A DNA stretch of 64,000 nucleotides from assembly GCA_963556495.2 (NCBI GenBank), contig OY747702.1, positions 10,613,193 through 10,677,192 on the forward strand, given 5' to 3'. The position numbers were made by a program, and so were the translations under genes. Shown here in pieces: positions 12,254 through 23,611 of this stretch (position 1 is the first letter of the stretch; each line of letters begins with the position of its first letter). This stretch comes from Valencia hispanica. Lineage: Eukaryota; Chordata; Actinopteri; Cyprinodontiformes; Valenciidae. The notes below the pieces were generated by a model that was given only the letters and a program-made list of their open reading frames with translations, did no database searches and was not told the origin of the DNA.

Positions 12254-12709
12254 TCAGACATTGTAAAAACTTGATTTCAATTGTAAAAAAAACACACACA
12301 AAAAAACAATAGATCGACAAATATGATTACCGAATAAACAAACACGAAGCACAGTTGTGTGTTGACAAGATGGAAAGTCGTCAGCTGTTAACATTTCCTT
12401 CCTTTTAAGCTGGGAAAGGTTAGCAGGCTGTAACAAAGAGGTGCTGGGACCAGATTCGGATTTAATGGACTGAAATGTTACACCTTCCCGCTGAAGGACA
12501 GCGACATTCTTGGACGTGATGGACTGAAATGTTACACCTTCCCGCTGAAGGACAGCGACATTCTTGGAAGTGATGGACTGAACTGTTACACCTTCCCACT
12601 GAAGGACAGCGACATTCTTGGAAGTGATGGACTGAACTGTTACACCTTCCCACTGAAGGACAGCAACATTATTGGACATAATGGACAATGAACCTGGTTC
12701 TAGCTCCAA
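12254..12709 (-). CDS. Open frame with 18-residue tandem repeats, doubtful gene
   Basis: A 151-codon open frame starts at ATG 12709. After a short leader come four copies of an 18-residue unit of the type KNVAVLQWEGVTVQSITS, followed by a unique tail. The repeats arise from a 54-bp minisatellite (12465-12680). Because 54 is a multiple of three, an open frame here persists by construction. No promoter, signal peptide or known domain was seen, and the solo LTR begins 39 bp upstream of the ATG. The last third is hydrophobic and Phe/Leu rich. It may be only a by-product of the minisatellite. Confidence 0.2.
   Translation of the reverse strand: MELEPGSLSIMSNNVAVLQWEGVTVQSITSKNVAVLQWEGVTVQSITSKNVAVLQREGVTFQSITSKNVAVLQREGVTFQSIKSESGPSTSLLQPANLSQLKRKEMLTADDFPSCQHTTVLRVCLFGNHICRSIVFLCVFFLQLKSSFYNV
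12465..12680. repeat. 54-bp minisatellite, four copies
   Basis: Four head-to-tail copies of a 54-bp unit beginning ATGGACTGAAATGTTACA are counted directly. Copies 1 and 2 share AAATG and CCCGCTG; copies 3 and 4 share AACTG and CCCACTG. This suggests duplication by pairs or gradual spread along the array. Confidence 0.95.
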
Positions 12710-12748
12710 AGACTGAACAGTGTGTGTTCTTTGGAACTAAAAGGGGGA

Positions 12749-13945
12749 TGTTGAGCCTATGGCCTTTTACTGAATGAACTGCATCTCCCAGCATCCTTTC
12801 ACTGAACGAACTGCATCTCCCAGCATCCGTGGCTCTGCCCTCAACCCATTCTCATTGGTCTGTGGCCAGTGATGGCATCACCGAGTTGATAAAGACAGCG
12901 CAAATATTGAAATCCTCGTCTTATGGTTCCCCAGTGGTGCCGCAAGGAGACGCTTTAATCCACTGCTAGCATTTTTCCCTTTTTCATTCAAACCTGCTGG
13001 ACCAGGAAGAACTTCCCTTTTAAACTTCGAAAAACCTGGTTTATATCTTTTGGTCTGGGTAGAGGAGATTAGGTCTAGGATATATATATATATCAGTTTT
13101 GTGTTGGTTAAAATAAGTCTGTCAACTTATTAACCACTGTTATTCTTGGTCGTCTGTCGCCGTACACCGACCCTGGATGTTCAAGTTTTTTTGTGTTTTA
13201 TTATTTGACTTTGGTTGCAACCAGAAGCAGTATATTATATTGTATTATTTCCCGGCTTGTTTTATTGTCCACTGCGGTCGGCGCGTGTCTGTTTAGACAG
13301 GTCGCGTGGCCTCCGTTGATCCCCTTTCTCCGTCGCCCCCGTTTCCTTTGTCCAAGCCACCATTGCTAATTAAAACTAGCCTTTGTTGAATGGCCATGCG
13401 GTCTTCCTTTGTCTCCCTTTGTGAACCGATCGCGCCAATTGATAAGGTTTGGGCTATTGATCGCATTGAGGGGGTGAGCTGAACCCCCCCTCATTCGCTC
13501 GCTGTCTCCCACACACACACACACAGCGCTGCACACACACACACCCACACATGGCCGCACACACACGCCCCCTTCCCTCGACGTTAACTTTGTTCTATAT
13601 TTTTGCATGCGTTAGAATAGATGTAAATTATGAATGAAATGTAATCTGTAAGGTTGACCTATTTCATTAATAAATTCCCTTAAGTAATGAGAAGTTTCCT
13701 GTGCTATTTCAGTGTGTGCTGTGAAGTTTGTTTTAACCCCGCGGACGAACTCTACGCCTTTTCAGAGAGACTGACAGTCTGGTTTAATCAAAAGTATCTC
13801 ATTTATGAGATTGGTGCCCCTATATCTTTAATAAACAGGTTAAACTCGAACGTCATCAATAATTATATTAATATTAAATTATTGATTATAATTATTGATG
13901 CTCAGAAAACCAGACAAACTTTTTTTATTATTAATAGTTACAACA
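12749..13945 (+). mobile_element. Solo LTR of an endogenous retrovirus-like element
   Basis: The 1197-bp unit starts TGTTGAGCC and ends TTACAACA, giving the TGTTG...CAACA border typical of LTRs. An inverted second copy lies at 56689-57788. A CCAAT-type box (ATTGG in 'ctcattggtctg') lies near the 5' side, and AATAAA at 13830-13835 lies about 110 bp before the 3' border. No internal retroviral sequence adjoins it, so it is a solo LTR left by recombination. No clean target duplication is visible (GGGGA versus GAGGC). Compared with the second copy it has about 290 extra bases between 13480 and 13800, including a CA tract. Confidence 0.75.
13508..13570. repeat. CA-rich microsatellite
   Basis: Interrupted runs of CA inside the solo LTR, within the segment that is absent from the second LTR copy. 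Confidence 0.9.
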
Positions 13946-14499
13946 GAGGCACCGTTACAGTAATATTTTAGACATTTGTTGATTTATGTAAGTGAAAACA
14001 CATGAAAAGCAAACTTGAACAGTATCATAGCAACTAGGTTTTCAATTAGTTTGTTTTGATTTAGTAGTGTTTGGGTGTCTCTATTGGCAGACTGCATTCT
14101 ACTATTGTTCTGGGAAGGTAAATAGATCATTGTTATCTTATGATGTTAATTATTGGGATTCATTAAAATACTTTCAGTTTGCCTTGGTTTGTAAATGTAT
14201 TGTTTTGTTTGCTCATTATTTAATGTAAATATTGTTTTTGCTTCTATCTTTCAGAGGGTAGCAATTGTTTTACCGCTTGGAATGGTTTCTCCCAATTTAG
14301 GTTTACCTCAATATAAACTGTCGGTTTTCCATTGTTCTGTGGTTGGTGTCTCCGTTTCCACTGGTATCATTCTGAGCTTGTTTTTTTACTACTGTTTGGC
14401 TCCCACTTCCATGACTGCTCAACCACTATGACCAAGGCCATATTCTAAAACTATGAACTCTATTACTGAAGAGAAAAAGATCTTTTACAAGTATAAAAG
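13946..14499. other. Unassigned sequence
   Basis: AT-rich; no feature recognised. Confidence 0.4.
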
Positions 14500-14890
14500 T
14501 TTTAAGACAGCTGCCAATCGTATGCACTCTGAAGATAATTATTCCAAAATCCATCTTGATGACCCCCAAGATTTATGGGGAAATATTCTGTAATCTGAGG
14601 GAAACAAAAGTTTAAGATTTTGGAAGCTGCACGTCTCGTTGCATCTGCTATACAACTAACACTGAATGACAGTAATGTAACATCATACCAACAGTCAAAC
14701 ATGGTGGTAGTAGTGTGATAGTCTGTGGCTGCCTTGGTACTGCAGGGAAAGGGTTTGTTGTAAAATATTAAAGAATAAATTATGCTTTCTAGCAGAAAAA
14801 CTTGAAGCAGAATCAATGGCCATTGATTAGTGACCTTAACTTGGGGACACTTGATTTATGCGGCAGGACAATGATCCAAAAAAAGCACAC
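14500..14890 (+). mobile_element. Heavily degraded Tc1-like fragment
   Basis: Short motifs in changing frames resemble a Tc1-like transposase core: VKHGGSSVIVCGCLG around 14690-14740, then RQDND near 14862-14876 before the second catalytic Asp region. No inverted repeats or start codon were found. Confidence 0.5.
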
Positions 14891-15484
14891 CAGCAGGTTC
14901 TTTAAATGGTTCTATGCATGTTCTAGAATTTGGGATGTATTGTGAACATTCTGTTGTGTGCCAGTGTACTGCTAAAATGTTTGCTTGTTATATACCATAA
15001 GGGTATATACTCTGTGGCAGCCATCTTGTTGCAGCTAATGAGGAAGCCCACCTCAAATGCGGCTTCCATGAGAAGGTCTCTTCTCAGACCCTTATTATCG
15101 TTATTATGTAGTTTATCTGTCTACATCACTCCCTGCTCAGCTGCGCATTTAGTCTCCAGAAAGAGACACGATTATGTCTTCTGCTGTTATTTGCACACAT
15201 CACTTTGATGAAATGAACAAAACATGCAATTTCTATCCCATCAACTCGCCCCTTTCAAGGCAAACAAAAGACGTCTTTGATTGCAAGTGATCAGAAGAAG
15301 CGATTGGAACGAGCAGATGAGCAGACAAACAAGCTAACGTAGTGAACCAACACTGCAGGTGCAAGATAACTGCAAATAATAACAGTGGGAACCAGGAAAA
15401 AATTTAAAGGATCTGTGTCACACCATTTGCGTATCGCGGTGTTGATAAACAAATCATTCCCCTATTGTTCAGAAATATTCAATT
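14891..15484. other. Unassigned sequence
   Basis: No feature recognised with confidence. Confidence 0.4.
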
Positions 15485-15790
15485 AAAAAATACTTTATTG
15501 ATCCCAGAGATAAATTAAGTGTTATTGTAGCTCATACTATTTCATTCTTCAGGGAGTTGTAGATCCTGATAGCTGTGGGTAGGAATGATCTCCTGTAGCA
15601 GTCTGTTTTGCAGCAATACTGAAGAAGCCTCTGACGGAATACACTCTGTTGTTATGAGATAGTGTTAATGTGTTTCCTGTACCGAGTGAGTCATCTTCCA
15701 GAGAAGATCTTCGCTGGAGAGTGTGGAGCAGGCTGATTGGAGACACCTGGCGCTCATCAAACTCCCTGATTCTGGGATTTTCTTAAGTAG
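15485..15790 (-). mobile_element. LINE 3' fragment, reverse orientation
   Basis: The left edge 'aatactttattgatccc' is the reverse of the 'gggatcaataaagtatt' tail found on many fish non-LTR elements, also seen at 26434-26470. The adjoining sequence to 15790, read on the minus strand, would be the 3' end of ORF2 and the 3' untranslated region. The exact clade (Rex1 or CR1-like) cannot be fixed by eye. Confidence 0.45.
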
Positions 15791-15837
15791 CTGGCTGACG
15801 CTCATTCGGTGCCTGGTTGTTGACCTATTTGGTAACA

Positions 15838-16376
15838 CTAAGGCCCCGTTTACATGAAGGAAAGACGCAGATATTTCCCTGCGTTTTGTCCTCTTATTTA
15901 CACAAAAACCCAGTTTTTATCACAGAAAACGATTATTTCTAAAAACTCCGGCCAAAGTGGAGATTTGCGTTTTCTCCGTTTTAAGTGTTTGCGTGTGGAC
16001 AGAAATAACCGGAGTTTTCAGCTCCACAACGTCATTTTCCGCGACAAAAATGCTCCGACATCACTTGTGCGACCTGTGTTTCCACTCAGAAACAGCATTT
16101 ATGCCCTCAGAGATGTGTTGGCATCATCGATTGTCCAAGCACTTTTTGCTTGCTTGTTTTTACAAGCTCAATTACTGCGCTATGTAGAAGTTAGAACATA
16201 GAAAGTTACTCTGAGTGGATAGGATTTGGGGGAACTACTGCCCCTACAGGTTTGGCATGTCCATGAATGTGCTTAACAACACTTATGCGGTTAGGTGTGG
16301 ACGGAGATTTTTTTTTAAACGAGGTGGTGAAAATATTCGTAAAAAAAACAAAACGTCTACGTGTGCACATAGCCTA
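15838..16376. mobile_element. MITE-like element
   Basis: The left end 'aaggccccgtttacatg' and right end 'gtgtgcacatagcct' are loosely inverted, and the interior is non-coding. No duplication was confirmed, so the borders are approximate. Confidence 0.4.
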
Positions 16377-17395
16377 AGCCTGATCTCGATGTTTCCTAGA
16401 GTTTAAAGCCTGTTGTTTCCAGTTCCCGTCGTGTCACTTACTTCTTGTGTTCTCCCCAGGATTCCTCCTTCGGTTCCATGCCGGTTTCCAGTATCACCAG
16501 TGATTCCCTTTGTCAAAATAAAATCTTATTTACATTTTATCAGTCTGCATGTGGGTTAGAAACTCTTTGAAACCATGACAGTCCCATAAATAGGATGCTC
16601 AGGGTTCTCCAAAATTAATAAACGGTCAGCTTTAGATTCGTTAGCCTTAGCAACTCTCTAAAAGATGAATAGTTTAAAAGGGCTACCTGTAAATTTAATA
16701 GTGGAATTTTGAACAATAGTTCCATGAATCTCAATCTTTTTTCCTTAAAAAAAAGACCTACAGCTTCCGGTTTTGTCCTTAATTTACACCAAAAATTTTA
16801 CTTTTTCAGTCATATTTAGGAATGTTAATCGTGATTAATTCACATCTACCCTGAAATCAATTAGATTAAAATGTTTAATCGTTTGACAGCCCTAATAAAT
16901 ATACAATTATGGAGTCTGTATTTAAACTGGAAGACGATAAAACAAAGACCTTCCTTCTGTATTTACTCAGGTTATTTATGTCTAATAGTTTTATTGTTTT
17001 TCTTCTTTTGACAAACGAAAATGTCAAAGTGATAGAGGCCAAAGCAGAAAAAAATCAGTCTGGTTGCAATTTTTTTATATATATCACTGTGGTGAGTACA
17101 TCTCTTCTTTAGGTAGCTCTGCTCTAAGCCAGACCTTGAGGTTTGATTTACCCTACCTTTTTGCCCCTTGACAGTCCGATATGCTGGCAAAATGAGAGAA
17201 AAGCAGGGGCCTGAGTGAAAGAAAAATACATGTTAATTATTGAAGAAAAGAGTAGGATAATTGATACCTCCACAATATTAAAATAATGATGTACTGAGGT
17301 CTGAAGCAGTAATATGTAAAAAAATGTTTTATAACAAAACAGGAAACCAACTGAGGGAAGGGTTGGTCTGCTTTATATTGATTAACAAGTTCGTT
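16377..17395. other. Mostly unassigned
   Basis: Apart from the hAT-like terminus at 16826-16894, nothing was recognised. Confidence 0.4.
16826..16894 (+). mobile_element. hAT-like MITE terminus
   Basis: The end 'tttaatcgtttgacagccc' followed by TA, with the preceding 'taatcgtgattaa', matches the right terminus of a common hAT-type MITE. Its inverted start reads TAGGGCTGTCAAACG. The opposite end was not located. Confidence 0.5.
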
Positions 17396-17399
17396 TCTC

Positions 17400-17640
17400 A
17401 GACAGCATTGATTCTATTGCTGTAGAAAGAAGTCTCCGTGGACAAGCGATCCACTGGTACGTAGTGTAAAAAGGGAGTGTCAACGAACCGAGAGAAAATG
17501 GTGGAAAACTCGACTTCTACAAAGAGAGACTGAACAGATATCGGTTAACTTCAAAAGATTCTAGGGAATCGTTCTCCTTTGCAATCATTAACAGAAATTT
17601 TATGGTAAAAAAAGTATCTCAGGGTTTCCATAATAAAGAA
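17400..17640 (+). mobile_element. L2/CR1-like LINE ORF2 fragment
   Basis: It is related to 4480-4740 and shares the order 'gaaagaagtct', 'aaaaagggagtg', 'gactgaacagatatc' and 'aatcattaacagaaa'. It is the ORF2 linker region of an L2-like LINE. No open frame survives. Confidence 0.55.
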
Positions 17641-17832
17641 GACTTGAGTCCCAGAAGGCGTTTAAGTATTTAATTCAAACATGTCTGGCCAGACCATGGA
17701 GGGGTCAGAGTTACTCGTGCATCACCCTAACCAACCTTTCTAACTAACCGCTTAAATAGTATTCAGCAATCACTGTTTATCTCTGAAGGTGTAATGGATA
17801 TATTTAGTGGGGGTAATTTACCTCATGTAATA

Positions 17833-18066
17833 CTCTCAATGGTAAAATAATGAATAACCTGCTGATATGACGTACATCTATTTATAAGAGGTTTAAGGGA
17901 TCACTGTTCTGTTGGTTATGTCTGAGGAGTTATTCAGACACCTGACTGGTATTGCCTGCAGTGATCGGGAGGGGGAGCGCTCTGTGCTTGCTTCAGTTTT
18001 GCTCAAGCTGCTGCAGAAGAAGCATCGTGTCTGAGTCCTTTTTCCTAATCTCCCGGTTCCAGGTAT
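17833..18066. repeat. 234-bp direct repeat, copy A
   Basis: The segment is identical, apart from one base seen by eye, to 23256-23489 in the same orientation. It holds a TATA-like TTATAAG and ends CCCGGTTCCAG/GTAT, which resembles an exon end followed by a splice donor. It could be a promoter and first exon, or part of an LTR. It lies about 290 bp upstream of the ISL2EU-like transposase start. Confidence 0.9.
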
Positions 18067-18354
18067 GAAATGCTTGTTTTTTTTTTTATGTGAATCGTGC
18101 TATAAATGTGCGGCAGGTTGTTTTGTGTTCACTGCCTGAATGCTAAAATATTTAGTGGAGGATTTATTAACCATTTTAAAGCGTTTTGTATTAGCTGCCA
18201 GTAGCTAGCTTAGCCACGTTTTTTGCTATGTAGCTGCAGCACACGTGATGTGAGCATCAGGGTTGTGCTGAATATGGAGGATCATCACGCTTCCGGGTTC
18301 CGTTTTCCTAAACTTGTCAACTTTGGGCATTTCCACTTCCGGTGCAGTTCAACA

Positions 18355-20931
18355 ATGGCTGAATCGAAGTATCGATGTCACTGCTCTGTTCCACTTTGCC
18401 ATTCGAATAAACAACGCCAACCCTACTTAAGTTGTCATGGATTCCCAACTGACGTGACACTAAGGAAGAAGTGGGTCAAAGCGATTCGCCAGGATGCTTT
18501 GACCCACAAGGTAGCACGTATGTTTGTAGCCGGCACTTCAACATTCAGACTACACTACAGATAGCGTTAGCAGGCTACCGTTAGCTAACGAGTCTAACTT
18601 TGGGTGTCTGAAAACACACAAGCGTCTGAAAATCGCGTCTGGACCCACCCGTTTCCAGTGGAACAACTGGGGACTGCCAAGAAGAGAGTCTGCTTATAAA
18701 AGAGCATCAACTCGCTTAGGACATGACGTTCACCCACCTCTGGAGCAGCCCCTGCAATGTGAGGAGGCAATGGAGAAGAGCGCTTCGGTGATGATGACAG
18801 AACATGATTACTGTTCTGTTCCTAAAGCAGGTATGACATTTTAGTCCAACATACTGACTTACTAGATCAAAAATGTAACAATTATTTTATTAGAAAATGT
18901 TTGACATATAACCCATTCCCTGATAGGCCAAATAACATTTTAAATAAATTTAATACTGACTTCATAACTAGGGCAAGATCTAAATTCTACTCATTTCCTA
19001 TTGCCCCTAGGGTTAAAGAAACTCATTTTAAAATTATGAATAACATATAACCTACTAAACAATTACTAAGGATCTGTTTAACATCAGTGATAATGCATGC
19101 ACCTTTTATATTTCAGATATTGAGACAACTGACCACCTTTTCTTTCAATGTACCATTGTGCATAACTTTTGGTTACCATTCCAAACCTGGCTGAAAAATA
19201 AAATTCCTTCATCACCACCCCTTCTCCCAAGAGACTATATTACTTTTGGAGTTTCTGTAAAAGACAAAAAAGAAGACTTATGTATCAATATTATTTGCCT
19301 AGCTAAATTCTTCATCCATTGAAAAAAATACAAAAAAAGTGTGCCATGTTTTTTGTCAACTTTAAGAATGATTTTCACCTGTACTTCAAATCCTTAAAGT
19401 CTATGACCAGCCCTGCAGCCCAATCTGCCCTTTGCCTCGTCTCCCTGGACTCTATAGACTCATAACCAACACAACTGTTTATCAGACTCACTCTTCTGTA
19501 CGGATTTAAGTTGTTACAATCAACCCTTGTACTTTTTTCATATGTGTACTTATTCATTGTATTTGTCATAGGAACAAATAAAAAAAAATCCTGTTAAGTA
19601 GGAAATGTCTATCAGAATGTCTTACTGCTCATTATAGCCAACCTTAGCCATAGATAGCACAGCTTCAGTATAAATGTTGCATGTTATATCTTACTTGATT
19701 AAATGTAAAGATGAATATTGAGTGATTAAAAAGCAATTTCTTTATAAGTCTAAACTACTTCAAATATGCAAGTCACAGCCAAAATCTGGGTCAGATGTTA
19801 ATTTTTTTTTCCTAATCTCAAACAGGTGCACTGGATGCTGCTCATGCACGCATACAGCAAATGCAAGAAGAAATCAAGGAGCTGACAAGAGAGCTGTCAC
19901 AGCTGAAAATGTATCAATTGCGTTTTCACAGATTTTGTGTCTCAGACAAGGACATCCTTTTTTACACCAGATTCACATCAAGGGATGTTTTTTGTGTCTT
20001 CTAGGAGGCTGTTCAACCATCTGCCTCCATGCTGGTTTATTGGTCGAAAGCTCAGAAAATGGGAGAAACATTTGAACCCATTTCTCCCAGTCCAACGCGT
20101 ACACTGCAACTGGTTGATGAGTTTTTTCTCTTCTGCTGCCGAGTTGCTGCTGGCCTGCCAGAGAAGGTGCTGGCTGACATGTTTCAGGTCAGTGTGTCCA
20201 CTGTCTCCCGTGTTATTATAACATGGGCCAAATACCTTTACCTGCTCCTTGGCTCCCTTCCCATCTGGATGAGTAAACAGCAAGTCAAGAACACCATGCC
20301 AAGCAAATTTGTACAGTACTGTCCAGATGTTCAGGTGATCATCGACTGCACCGAGGTGCGATGCCAGAATCCGTCATCCCTCACTCTCCAGTCAGAGGTT
20401 TTCTCATCATACAAGAACACGACAACCTTCAAAGCCTTAATTGGGATTGCCCCATGCAGTGCTGTGACTTTTGTGTCAAGTCTCTTCACTGGCTCCATCT
20501 CTGACCGGGAGCTGACCGAACGAAGTGGACTGCTCGATTTACTGGAGCCAGGAGACGGCTGCATGGCAGATAAGGGTTTTACCACCGAGAAGATGCTAGC
20601 TGACCATAGGGCAAGGCTGATTATCCCTTCAAGATGACAGGTAGGCATGACAAATGTTTAAAATGTACTGAGGCACTCATTGCTATAATAGAAATTAACT
20701 TCTCTAACCACAGCGCAGTTCACTGAAGAGGATGCTCTGAAAACACAAGCAATCGCCCGACTTCGAATCCTTGTGGAAAGAGCAATACGTAGAGTCAAGG
20801 AGTACCGCATCTGGGAACACACTCTTCCTCTAACCTTGTCTGGGACAGTCAACCAGCTGTGGACTATCTGTTGTGTGATGACCAACTTCCAAGGACCACT
20901 TGATTTAAAGGGCTACATCCCTGTTGAATAG
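18355..20931 (+). pseudogene. ISL2EU-like THAP/DDE transposase, broken
   Basis: The ATG at 18355 starts a THAP-type zinc finger: CHCSVPLC, then the second-half motif VCSRHF, reached only after a frameshift near 18500-18515. A second coding segment ends at a GT donor after 18830. After the intron, exon 19826-20640 gives a coiled coil (ARIQQMQEEIKELTRELSQ), a helix-turn-helix-like region (GLPEKVLADMFQVSVSTVSR) and the IS5-like catalytic core. Asp lies in IDCTE (20344-20346) and in ADKGF (20569-20571). Exon 20714-20931 carries the catalytic Glu in LRILVERAIRR (20776-20778) and the stop. Lesions are the THAP frameshift, a TAG replacing a Trp codon at 20002-20004, and a frameshift near 20628. A THAP finger joined to this DDE core is characteristic of the ISL2EU group. 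Confidence 0.85.
18845..19590 (+). mobile_element. 5'-truncated L1-type LINE in transposase intron
   Basis: The translation shows the C-terminal part of L1 ORF2: a Cys/His motif around IETTDHLFFQC, then FWLPFQTWLKNK and YITFGVSVKDKKEDLC. The fragment ends in 'aacaaataaaaaaaaa', a poly(A)-like tail as expected for L1. It lies wholly between the splice donor at 18831 and the acceptor at 19825 of the ISL2EU-like gene, so it entered an intron. Stops and frameshifts are present. Confidence 0.75.
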
Positions 20932-21107
20932 TGTTTGACCTTTACAATTGGTTATTAATGATTGACTCCTCATTCAGTAACAGTTAATTAAATATATACA
21001 ATGTTTTCAGTATACACAAATATATGTATGAGCTCAGAGGCAGCCCGTCCTAAATGTAATCAAAATGTAAATATGTAGGACCTCAGGGCTGCAGTGTTCA
21101 TATTTTT
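20932..21107. other. Downstream of transposase, unassigned
   Basis: Probable 3' untranslated or terminal sequence of the ISL2EU-like element; its ends were not identified. Confidence 0.3.
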
Positions 21108-21246
21108 ATATATATCTCGATATATATATATCTCGAAATAGATATATCTATATATATATCTAGATATATAGATATATCTAGATATATATATCTAGATATA
21201 TCTAGATATATATATATATATAGATATATATATATATATATATATG
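21108..21246. repeat. AT microsatellite with TCTAGATATA palindromes
   Basis: Dense runs of TA interspersed with TCTAGA and TCGA, so that much of the tract is self-complementary at several scales. Confidence 0.95.
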
Positions 21247-21978
21247 TGGGGATTCATCAGTCCCCACAGTGGAGTCTTTCAGGTTCCTAGGATCCACCAT
21301 CACACGGGACCTGAAGTGGACCTCCCACATTAACTGTATAAGAAAGAAGCCCCAGCAAAGGCTGTACTTTCTGCATCAGCTCAGAAAGTTCAACCTGCCT
21401 CAGGAACTGCTGACCATCTTCTACACAGCAATAGTCCAGTCTGTCCTGACCTCATCCATCTCTGTCTGGTTCGGATCCGCCACCAGAAAAGACAAGGACA
21501 GACTGCAGAGAACAGTCAGGTCCTCAGAGAGGATCATAGGTACTGATCTTCCCTCCATTCAGGACCTGTACCAGTCCAGGGTCAAGAAGCGGGCCAGAAA
21601 AATCACCACAGACCCCTCACACCCTGGCCACAATCTGTTTAGGCTCCTCCCGTCAGGCCAGCGTTACAGAGCGTTGTACGCCAAAAACCACCCGACACAA
21701 GAACAGTTTTTTCCCCCAGGCTGTCGCTCTGATGAACTCTGTGTAGTCACAGAGTGTGAGTCCATTCACATAACAATAAACTATAACTCTGCACTGCTGT
21801 ACATACTCACTGTAAAATAACCCCGGTTTGGTGTATATATTATCCTTTATTATTTATTTGTATTTATTTCTTTATTTCACTTATTTAAGTTCTGTACTGG
21901 AGATAAAAGTTGCCGGAGTCAAATTCCTTGTATGTGTCATACTTGGCCATTAAGGCTGATTCTGATTCTGATTCTGAA
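21247..21978 (+). mobile_element. CR1/Rex1-like LINE 3' fragment
   Basis: The frame 21269-21820 gives the C-terminal part of a LINE ORF2: ESFRFLGSTITRDLKW, then YFLHQLRKFNLPQELL, SVWFGSATRKDKDRLQR, DPSHPGHNLFRLLPSG and FFPPGCRSDELC. This region follows the reverse-transcriptase active site in jockey/CR1-group elements. The 3' untranslated part ends 'ttggccattaaggc' plus three GATTCT repeats, a typical short-repeat tail. The 5' part is missing: the fragment joins directly onto the AT microsatellite. The reading frame is open for 183 codons, so the fragment is fairly young. Confidence 0.8.
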
Positions 21979-22673
21979 TAGACTTTCAGACTATTTTCCA
22001 GCTGCGTGGTGTGCTGCCGCGCACCCCACACTTCACGAACAGTGTATAACGTTTGAAACACACTTCTCGCAGAGTGAAGGGTGGCAGCTCATGACACGGC
22101 TGAAAAATAGCCTAGAAGTCTATTCAATGCGGTGCAGCTCTGCACAGCTACAATGTTACCTTTTTCAGTGCCATGTTTGCAGAGAGCTTGTGCATGCCAT
22201 AGGTGGTGGTACAGCTCTCACCTGCCAAACAAGAGATAGAAGAGTAAAACGGGATTGAGGATGTCCTTTTTAATAATCATAGGTAGACGTCAAGAACCAG
22301 TGTCACTCCAATCAAACTGCCCATGTTAACATCATCCCAGACCTCAGCCCTCATCTGCAACATGCTGTAATGGGCACTCTGGAACAACAAGGCCACAAGA
22401 TGGTTGCAAAGAACCTTGCCTGCTGTACAGCTGCATGAGGTTTCTTGAAGTTTGGCTGCATCAGCTTGGAAAACAATCTACATTGAAGACACTACACAAC
22501 AATTTAAGTTGATAGAGTTAGACATGAACATCGTTTTGCAAATGACAGAAATGTAAGGAAGAGCATTGCAATTTACTAAAATATTTGTAGAAAATCTGCA
22601 ACTGCAGTAGAGTAGTTAACCCCTTACACCATTAACATGTTGGATTCAACAACGCATACAATATTTGCATCAT
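21979..22673. other. Unassigned sequence
   Basis: No feature recognised. Confidence 0.4.
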
Positions 22674-23052
<379 letters not shown>

Positions 23053-23255
23053 TTTTATTTATAAAGCACTTTATAATTTGTGCAACAAATCTCAAAGTGC
23101 TAACATGTGTACACATGTCACAGAGTTATAGCAATTTATAGCACACGGCTGTTGAATGACTTGATGTAAACAGGGAATAGTGGAAGGGGTTAAACTTCTT
23201 GCCTTTACACCTTAGCTTCCTAAAATAACCTTCAAATAGTGGGGCTGCTCTCGCT

Positions 23256-23489
23256 CTCTCAATGGTAAAATAATGAATAACCTGCTGATATGACGTACAT
23301 CTATTTATAAGAGGTTTAAGGGATCACTGTTCTGTTGGTTATGTCTGAGGAGTTATTCAGACACCTGACTGGTATTGCCTGCAGTGATCGGGAGGGGGAG
23401 CGCTCTGTGCTTGCTTCAGTTTTGCTCAAGCTGCTGCAGAAGAAGCATCGTGTCTGAGTGCTTTTTCCTAATCTCCCGGTTCCAGGTAT
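23256..23489. repeat. 234-bp direct repeat, copy B
   Basis: Same orientation and length as 17833-18066, with a single difference seen (T-C-C versus T-G-C before the T run). Similarity starts and stops sharply at CTCTCAATGG and CCAGGTAT. The flanking sequences of the two copies are unrelated. Confidence 0.9.
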
Positions 23490-23611
23490 CAGGGTGTAAC
23501 ATAGGTGTCTTCTCCAACCTTCACGCCCCGCCTCCGGACAGCTGCTCCATGCGAGTCTCATATCAACGCATAAAACAGCTCATCCGAAGGCCAGACTGTA
23601 ATCTGTAATCT

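Noticed and set aside
12465..12680. CRISPR-like array
   Set aside because: The units are contiguous 54-bp tandem copies with no unique spacers, in eukaryotic DNA.
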